Source: Candidatus Coprenecus stercoravium (GTDB lineage Bacteria > Bacteroidota > Bacteroidia > Bacteroidales > UBA932). Taken from it: a DNA stretch of 41,358 bases. The notes under the pieces were generated by a model. The model ran no database searches. It saw only the letters and a list, made by a program, of their open reading frames with translations, and was not told the origin of the DNA. The translations under genes were made by a program, and so were the position numbers. Where the stretch lies: NCBI GenBank assembly GCA_019116865.1, contig DXAW01000043.1, positions 1-41,358 of the forward strand, written 5' to 3'. Numbering within the stretch: the stretch's first letter is position 1; the number at the start of each line of letters is the position of its first letter. Below, piece after piece: positions 36,319-41,358 of this stretch.

Positions 36319-39195
36319 ATGTCCATTGTTGATTCATTGCATATTGACGGTGATATTCATGAAGACCGCCATTATCGTATCATATATGCTACGGACGCAT
36401 CAGCATATCGTGAGATGCCGGATGCTGTGGCATTCCCGAAGCATGAGGAGGACATCAAGGCGCTTGTACGATATGCATCCGGGAATCATCTGAATCTGAT
36501 ACCGCGTGCGGCAGGGACATCTCTTGCCGGACAGGTAGTGGGTAAGGGTATTGTCGTAGATGTTTCCAGGTACATGAACAATATCCTGGAGATAAATCCT
36601 GAACAGCGGTGGGTAAGGGTACAGCCGGGTGTGGTGCTGGACGAACTGAACGAATATTGCAGCCACTACGGCCTGTTCTTTGCCCCTGAGACATCCACGT
36701 CCAGCAGATGTTGTATTGGAGGCATGGCCGGCAATAATTCATGCGGCTCGCACTCCCTGGTGTATGGAAGTACTAGAGACCATGTAATTGAAGCCAGGGT
36801 CGTACTCAGTGATGGCTCGACGGCAGTTTTCGGTCCTCTTTCAGATAATGAGTTGGAGAATAAATGCAGCGGGGATACATTGGAAGGCCGGATATATATG
36901 GAGATGCTGGCGATGCTTAATGATGAGGGCAATAGAAAAGACATTAAGGATAATTTCCCGGAACCTTCTATACGGCGCAGAAATTCTGGATATGCGATAG
37001 ATGAGCTGTTGAACAGCAGACCCTTTAATTTCTGTAAACTGATAATCGGCTCCGAAGGGACATTAGCCTTTATTACGGAACTTAAACTTCACCTTGAGCC
37101 GTTGCCGCCGAAAGAAAAGGCAGTGGTCTGTGTGCACTGTGCAAGTCTCGAAGAGGCATGTAATGCGAATTTGGCAGCACTGAAGCATGAACCGCGGGCC
37201 ATAGAGCTTATGGACGATCAGGTCCTCCAACTGAGTAAGAAAAACATTGCCCAGAATAAGAACCGCTTCTTTATCCAAGGAGATCCGGCAGCAATCCTTA
37301 TAGTAGAGATAGCAAAGGACTCATTGGATGAAGTGAACCATGAGGCTGATCTTTTGGAGAATGATTTGAGGAGACAAAACTTAGGATATCATTACTCGAG
37401 AGTCTATGGAAAAGACATCAGCAGAGTATGGGCTCTTAGAAAAGCCGGCCTTGGTTTGTTGTCAGGAATGCCGGGCAGTGCGAAACCAGTGTCGTTGATT
37501 GAGGATACGGCTATTAATCCTGAAAAACTGTTCGCTTTCCTGACCGACTTGAAAGTTGTACTCGACAGTTACGGACTTAGTTGTGTTTATCATGGCCATA
37601 TCAGTACCGGAGAATTGCATCTGAGACCTATTCTCAATCTGAAGGAAGAACATGACAGACGGCTTTTCAGAGTAGTGGCTACTGAAACGGCACGGTTGGT
37701 TAAAAAGTACCGTGGTTCGCTGAGCGGAGAGCACGGTGACGGAAGACTGAGGGGAGAATTTTTGCCATTGATGTTTGGAAAGAAAGTATATGCCCTGTTC
37801 AAGAATGTAAAGCATATTTGGGATGAGAACGGGATATTCAATATGGGGAAGATAGTCGATACTCCGCCGATGGATTCTTGCCTTAGATATGAGGTCTGCC
37901 ATGGTATTGAAAATACCTATTTCGATTTTTCAAGACAAAAAGGATATTTGTGTGCTGTCGAGCAGTGCAACGGCTCAGGAGACTGCAGGAAGTCCTATCT
38001 GTTCGGAGGAACTATGTGTCCTGTCTACAGGGCTACACGAGATGAGAAAAATTCCACAAGAGCGAGGTCGAACATACTCCGTGAACTACTAATTCATCCG
38101 GAAGGAAACAAGATGTTCAGCCAGCCGGAAGTGCTGTCGGCGCTTGATTCCTGTTTGTCCTGCAAGGCATGCAAAGCGGAATGTCCGTCCAATGTGGATA
38201 TGGCCAGATATAAGGCAGAGTACCTGCAGCATCATTATGATGAGACCAGCATCCCGTTGCGCAGTTTCCTTATCGCCAATCTGACCAGGATACAGAAGAT
38301 AGCAATGGCATTCCCTGCTGCGTACAATGCGGTAGTGTCCTCAAAAATATTTTCCTCTATTTTAAAAAAGGTACTGCGGTTCGCACCTCAAAGAGCCATC
38401 CCGAAGATTTACAGATTTACTTTAAAGCATTGGCTAAGAACGCATCCTGATAGCACCTCTTACGACCGTAAAGTTTATCTGTTTGCTGACGAGTTTTCCA
38501 ATTACATGGATGTGGAAATCGGTATCACCTTTATCAAGCTGTTGAGAGCACTGGGATATCAAGTAACAATACCGGAGCATGTAGAGAGCGGCAGGACAGA
38601 ACTTTCCAAGGGACTGGTGAAAAAGGCTAAAAAGATTGCCCGCAAAAATGTCATGTTTCTCAAAGACATTGTGAACGAGCAGATACCGCTTGTAGGAATA
38701 GAGCCTTCGTGTATACTGTCTTTCAGGGATGAGTATCCTGATCTGGTAGGGGAAGACTTAAAGGAGACGGCTGTATCATTGGCCCGTAACTGCCTGCTTT
38801 ACGATGAGTTCATAGTCCGTGAAGTACAGAAAGGGAATATAACGTCAGAACAGTTTATTGCCAAGGAACAAAAAATAAAACTGCACGGGCACTGTCATCA
38901 GAAAGCCCTGATATCTATAGAGCCTTCAAAGAAAATGTTGTCTTTACCGGCAAATTATCATGTGGAAGTTATACCGTCAGGATGCTGCGGCATGGCCGGA
39001 GCATTCGGCTATGAAAAGGAACATTACAGCTTGTCTATGCAGATTGGAGAGCAGGTTCTTTTCACAGCCGTGCGTTCGGCTGTCCAAGGAACATTGATTG
39101 CAGCACCGGGCACAAGTTGCCGTCAGCAGATAATGGACGGGACCGGCGTTAAGGCATATCACCCTATCGAGATTCTATATCAAGCACTAATTTAA
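36319..39195 (+). CDS. YdiJ-type FAD and Fe-S dehydrogenase (putative D-2-hydroxyglutarate dehydrogenase)
   Basis: This 958-residue fusion contains an FAD-binding domain (LIPRAAGTSLAGQVVGKGIV, FFAPETSTSSRCCIGGMAGN), an FAD-oxidase C-terminal domain with GSLSGEHGDGRLRGEF, two Fe-S segments (CAVEQCNGSGDCRK with GTMCPVYRATRDEKNS near 545-580, and CLSCKACKAECPSN near 612), and two CCG-type motifs (HGHCHQKA near 856, PSGCCGMAGAFGYE near 884). This order matches E. coli YdiJ, a D-2-hydroxyglutarate dehydrogenase, and related D-lactate/glycolate dehydrogenases. It starts immediately after the epimerase stop. Because WbpB homologues make 2-hydroxyglutarate, recycling it is a coherent role, but D-lactate or glycolate remain possible. 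It is unusual in a polysaccharide operon. Confidence 0.88.
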   Translation: MSIVDSLHIDGDIHEDRHYRIIYATDASAYREMPDAVAFPKHEEDIKALVRYASGNHLNLIPRAAGTSLAGQVVGKGIVVDVSRYMNNILEINPEQRWVRVQPGVVLDELNEYCSHYGLFFAPETSTSSRCCIGGMAGNNSCGSHSLVYGSTRDHVIEARVVLSDGSTAVFGPLSDNELENKCSGDTLEGRIYMEMLAMLNDEGNRKDIKDNFPEPSIRRRNSGYAIDELLNSRPFNFCKLIIGSEGTLAFITELKLHLEPLPPKEKAVVCVHCASLEEACNANLAALKHEPRAIELMDDQVLQLSKKNIAQNKNRFFIQGDPAAILIVEIAKDSLDEVNHEADLLENDLRRQNLGYHYSRVYGKDISRVWALRKAGLGLLSGMPGSAKPVSLIEDTAINPEKLFAFLTDLKVVLDSYGLSCVYHGHISTGELHLRPILNLKEEHDRRLFRVVATETARLVKKYRGSLSGEHGDGRLRGEFLPLMFGKKVYALFKNVKHIWDENGIFNMGKIVDTPPMDSCLRYEVCHGIENTYFDFSRQKGYLCAVEQCNGSGDCRKSYLFGGTMCPVYRATRDEKNSTRARSNILRELLIHPEGNKMFSQPEVLSALDSCLSCKACKAECPSNVDMARYKAEYLQHHYDETSIPLRSFLIANLTRIQKIAMAFPAAYNAVVSSKIFSSILKKVLRFAPQRAIPKIYRFTLKHWLRTHPDSTSYDRKVYLFADEFSNYMDVEIGITFIKLLRALGYQVTIPEHVESGRTELSKGLVKKAKKIARKNVMFLKDIVNEQIPLVGIEPSCILSFRDEYPDLVGEDLKETAVSLARNCLLYDEFIVREVQKGNITSEQFIAKEQKIKLHGHCHQKALISIEPSKKMLSLPANYHVEVIPSGCCGMAGAFGYEKEHYSLSMQIGEQVLFTAVRSAVQGTLIAAPGTSCRQQIMDGTGVKAYHPIEILYQALI

Positions 39196-39212
39196 TAAAA
39201 AGTATTCTCTAT

Positions 39213-40421
39213 ATGCGTAAAATACCTTTTTCGCCTCCAGATATGACGGAGGCCGAGTTCGCGATGGTAAAAGAAGTACTGGCTTCTGGATGGATTACCA
39301 CCGGACCGAAAACTAAGGAATTTGAACATCTGATAGCGACCTATTGCAATACACAACAAGCTGTATGTCTCAATTCTGCCACTGCTTGCATGGAGATGGC
39401 GCTGCGGGTGCTGGGCATAGGTACTGGTGACGAAGTAATCGTACCGGCCTATACCTATACGGCTACGGCCAGTTCAGTGTGCCATGTGGGTGCAAGACCT
39501 GTGATGGTGGATTGTACTCCTGGGAGTTATGAGATGGATTACACCAAAGTAGCAGAAGCGATAAATGAAAAAACCAAGGCAGTGATGCCGGTGGATCTTG
39601 GCGGAGTGGTTTGTGACTACGACAGGATATATGAGGCGGTCGAGTCTAAAAAAGCACTCTTCAGACCGGCGAATGATATCCAGAAGGCATACGGAAGGCC
39701 AGCGGTGATAGCCGATGCAGCCCATGCTTTCGGGGCCAGGCGGCACGGGAAGATGTGCGGTTCGATAGCAGACTTTACCTCGTTCTCGTTCCATGCGGTG
39801 AAGAATCTGACTACGACTGAGGGTGGGGCGCTGACATGGCGCTCTCATGAAGGACTGGACGACGACGCGGTCTATAAGCAGATTCAGTTGCTGTCGCTGC
39901 ACGGTCAGAGCAAGGATGCGCTGGCCAAGACTCAGCTAGGTGCCTGGGAGTACGACATCGTCGCGCCGTACTACAAGTGCAACATGACAGACATCATGGC
40001 CGGTATCGGTCTAGCTCAATTCAAAAGATACCCGGAACTGCTGCACCGCCGCCGTCAGATTATTGAGGCGTATAATAAAAGATTACATGACTACGATGTG
40101 AATGTATTGAATCATTTCGGACCGAATCATTCATCCTCCGGGCACTTGTATTTGGTGCGTCTCCTCGGCAAGGATGTGGACTACCGAAACGATGTGATAG
40201 TCAGGATGGCCGAGCGCGGCATCGCCTGCAACGTGCACTATAAGCCGCTTCCGATGATGACAGCCTACAAGGACCTCGGCTACGACATCAAATATTTTCC
40301 CAATGCCTACGACCAGTACCGCTGCGAGGTAACACTCCCGCTGCACACCCATCTGAACGACGAAGACGTGCAGTATGTCATGGACAATTTTACAGACATA
40401 ATCTCAACACTAAAAAGGTGA
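39213..40421 (+). CDS. DegT/DnrJ/EryC1-family nucleotide-sugar aminotransferase
   Basis: The 402-residue PLP enzyme begins MRKIPFSPPDMTEAEFAMVK, with GWITTGPKTKEFEHLIATYC, the PLP-contact segment AVIADAAHAFGARRHGK and the Schiff-base lysine in TSFSFHAVKNLTTTEGGAL. This subgroup usually aminates C4 of a 4-keto-6-deoxy UDP-sugar, for example in bacillosamine or related pathways. The required 4,6-dehydratase and an acetyltransferase of that pathway are not in the window, so they must be elsewhere or the substrate differs. It overlaps the phosphoglycosyl transferase by GTGA, suggesting that it makes the first sugar of the repeat unit. It is clearly different in sequence from WbpE. Confidence 0.88.
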   Translation: MRKIPFSPPDMTEAEFAMVKEVLASGWITTGPKTKEFEHLIATYCNTQQAVCLNSATACMEMALRVLGIGTGDEVIVPAYTYTATASSVCHVGARPVMVDCTPGSYEMDYTKVAEAINEKTKAVMPVDLGGVVCDYDRIYEAVESKKALFRPANDIQKAYGRPAVIADAAHAFGARRHGKMCGSIADFTSFSFHAVKNLTTTEGGALTWRSHEGLDDDAVYKQIQLLSLHGQSKDALAKTQLGAWEYDIVAPYYKCNMTDIMAGIGLAQFKRYPELLHRRRQIIEAYNKRLHDYDVNVLNHFGPNHSSSGHLYLVRLLGKDVDYRNDVIVRMAERGIACNVHYKPLPMMTAYKDLGYDIKYFPNAYDQYRCEVTLPLHTHLNDEDVQYVMDNFTDIISTLKR

Positions 40422-41008
40422 AACGGATTTTCGACATCATAATTAGCGGATTAGGACTACTTATTCTTAGTCCGCTTTTTTTAATTCTTGCTATTTGGAT
40501 TAAATACGACTCTCCTGGACCTGTTTTCTATCGTCAAACCAGAGTCGGAAAAAACAACAAAGACTTTCGTATATTCAAATTCCGGTCTATGAAAATTGGC
40601 TCTGACAAATTGGGTCTAATCACTGTCGGCGGCCACGATCCACGAGTAACAACGTCGGGATATTACATAAGAAAATACAAACTTGATGAACTACCACAAC
40701 TCATAAACGTATTCATCGGTGATATGAGCCTGGTGGGTCCCAGACCTGAAGTTCGTAAATATGTTGACATGTATAACTCCGAACAACTTCACGTCCTAGA
40801 CGTCCGTCCCGGTATTACCGACATGGCTTCAATCCGATATAGAAATGAAAATGAGATTCTTGAGCAAGCAAAGAATCCCGAAAAATACTACTGCGATGTC
40901 ATCATGCAAGACAAACTTCGCATCAATCTTGAATACGTATCCCACCACACATTCTTAGGAGACATAAAAATTATAGTGCAAACTCTGAAAACAATAATCA
41001 CAAAATAA
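40418..41008 (+). CDS. Initiating phosphoglycosyl transferase (small monotopic PGT, PglC/WcaJ fold)
   Basis: This enzyme transfers a sugar-1-phosphate from a UDP-sugar to undecaprenyl phosphate and so begins each repeat unit. The 196 residues comprise the N-terminal re-entrant membrane helix (IFDIIISGLGLLILSPLFLI), GPVFYRQTRVGKNNKDFRIF and KFRSMKIGSD, the Asp-Glu dyad in KLDELPQLINVFIGDMSLVG, and the PRPE motif. It is the minimal PglC-type catalytic domain without the extra TM domain of WcaJ. The start is GTG at 40418, overlapping the aminotransferase stop as GTGA. The gene is AT-rich (about 32% in the line at 40441). It ends the operon, 16 bases before a bidirectional terminator. Confidence 0.92.
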   Translation: MKRIFDIIISGLGLLILSPLFLILAIWIKYDSPGPVFYRQTRVGKNNKDFRIFKFRSMKIGSDKLGLITVGGHDPRVTTSGYYIRKYKLDELPQLINVFIGDMSLVGPRPEVRKYVDMYNSEQLHVLDVRPGITDMASIRYRNENEILEQAKNPEKYYCDVIMQDKLRINLEYVSHHTFLGDIKIIVQTLKTIITK

Positions 41009-41024
41009 GAAAGGTGATAAAACG

Positions 41025-41055
41025 AAAAAAGACCAGCGGAAAACTGGTCTTTTTT
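41025..41055. terminator. Strong bidirectional intrinsic terminator
   Basis: AAAAAAGACCAG, seven-base loop, CTGGTCTTTTTT. The 12-bp stem with an A-run on one side and a T-run on the other works in both directions: it closes the glycan operon on the plus strand and the 16S-tRNA transcript on the minus strand, ending four bases from tRNA-Ala. Confidence 0.9.
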
Positions 41056-41059
41056 GTTG

Positions 41060-41133
41060 TGGAGAGCAAGGGAGTCGAACCCTTGACCTCCTGCTTGCAA
41101 GGCAGGCGCTCTAGCCAACTGAGCTAGCCCCCC
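41060..41133 (-). tRNA. tRNA-Ala(TGC)
   Basis: The 74-nt cloverleaf reads GGGGGGCTAGCTCAG at the 5' end, with anticodon loop CTTGCAA, T arm AAGGG-TTCGACT-CCCTT and acceptor 3' strand GCTCTCC followed by A73. The acceptor stem has the G3-U70 pair that defines alanine identity. CCA is not encoded. Immediately downstream is a terminator rather than a 23S gene. Confidence 0.96.
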
Positions 41134-41142
41134 AATAAAAAA

Positions 41143-41164
41143 ATTCAGCCCTTTGACACTGAAT
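41143..41164 (-). other. Inter-tRNA hairpin
   Basis: ATTCAG and CTGAAT pair across ten bases between the two tRNAs. It is likely a spacer processing structure in the rRNA-tRNA precursor. Confidence 0.35.
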
Positions 41165-41165
41165 G

Positions 41166-41239
41166 TAGTCCCGAGCGGACTTGAACCGCTGACCCCTACA
41201 TTATCAGTGTAGTGCTCTAACCAACTGAGCTACGGGACT
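41166..41239 (-). tRNA. tRNA-Ile(GAT)
   Basis: The 74-nt cloverleaf has acceptor AGTCCCG/CGGGACT, D arm TAGCTCAGTTGGTTAGAGC, anticodon loop CTGATAA and T arm AGCGG-TTCAAGT-CCGCT. It lies in the 16S spacer in the standard Ile-Ala order. CCA is not encoded. Confidence 0.96.
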
Positions 41240-41278
41240 GAATAATATTACAAAAAATAATAGCATCCGGGTGAAAAA

Positions 41279-41295
41279 GGAGAGAAATAATCTCC
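41279..41295 (-). other. Small hairpin in the 16S-tRNA spacer
   Basis: GGAGA and TCTCC pair around seven bases, 22 bases beyond the 16S end. It is a plausible RNase processing element. Confidence 0.35.
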
Positions 41296-41316
41296 AACCG
41301 ATCGGAAAGCTCCAAA

Positions 41317-41358
41317 AAGGAGGTGTTCCAGCCACACCTTCCGGTACGGCTACCTTGT
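41317..41358 (-). rRNA. rrs: 16S rRNA 3' end (partial; 5' part beyond window)
   Basis: The minus strand reads ACAAGGTAGCCGTACCGGAA, then GGTGTGGCTGGAACACCTCC, the conserved 3' tail of 16S rRNA with an intact anti-Shine-Dalgarno CCTCC. GGAACACC instead of GGATCACC is the Bacteroidota form. GTGTGG differs by one base from the GTGCGG that I recall as usual there. Only about 42 bases lie in the window. Confidence 0.95.

Noticed and set aside
40418-41060. 23S rRNA expected after tRNA-Ala
   Set aside because: The stretch codes for the phosphoglycosyl transferase and a terminator; nothing resembles 23S.

Overview
The window reads as a chromosomal segment of a Bacteroidales bacterium. Support comes from the gene families (Bacteroidota-type UvrA zinc module, UpxY-type NusG paralogue, ECF sigma factor paired with a membrane-anchored beta-barrel protein, IorAB), from Bacteroidota-type promoters (TTTG, 19 bases, TAnnTTTG, seen exactly three times) and from a 16S 3' end reading GGAACACCTCC. 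The genus cannot be named from the window alone. Sampled lines of housekeeping DNA are about 55% G+C, while much of the glycan locus is near 32%.

Region 1 (1-20953) is core genome in short operons. A partial winged-helix regulator with a palindrome inside its promoter runs off the left edge and is absent from the supplied ORF track. It is followed by comM and waaA (minus strand); mlaE-mlaF (plus); an ECF sigma factor with a coupled membrane/beta-barrel partner (minus); a TPR protein with an EnvC-like LytM protein (plus); an MBL hydrolase, uvrA, a nucleoside kinase and a deoxynucleoside kinase (plus); panC-panD-flippase-like-barrel (minus); and iorA-iorB (plus).

Region 2 (about 20966-41008) is one long co-directional capsular/exopolysaccharide operon. 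A consensus promoter is followed at once by a leader RNA with two hairpins, then a UpxY-like antiterminator. Next come ugd and a complete set for UDP-2,3-diacetamido-2,3-dideoxy-mannuronic acid (WbpA, B, E, D and, 9 kb later, a WbpI-like epimerase). The middle holds four GT4 glycosyltransferases, Wzy, Wzx and a TupA-like ATP-grasp protein. The end holds a 958-residue FAD/Fe-S dehydrogenase, a sugar aminotransferase and the initiating phosphoglycosyl transferase. The striking link is metabolic: characterised WbpB/WlbA enzymes regenerate NAD+ by reducing 2-oxoglutarate to 2-hydroxyglutarate, and the FAD/Fe-S protein has the architecture of YdiJ-type D-2-hydroxyglutarate dehydrogenases. The locus may therefore carry its own by-product recycling enzyme.

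Region 3 (41025-41358) is a convergent rRNA unit: the 16S 3' end, tRNA-Ile(GAT) and tRNA-Ala(TGC). Only four bases after tRNA-Ala comes a strong bidirectional terminator, where a 23S gene would normally follow. This suggests a split rRNA operon or one interrupted next to the capsule locus.
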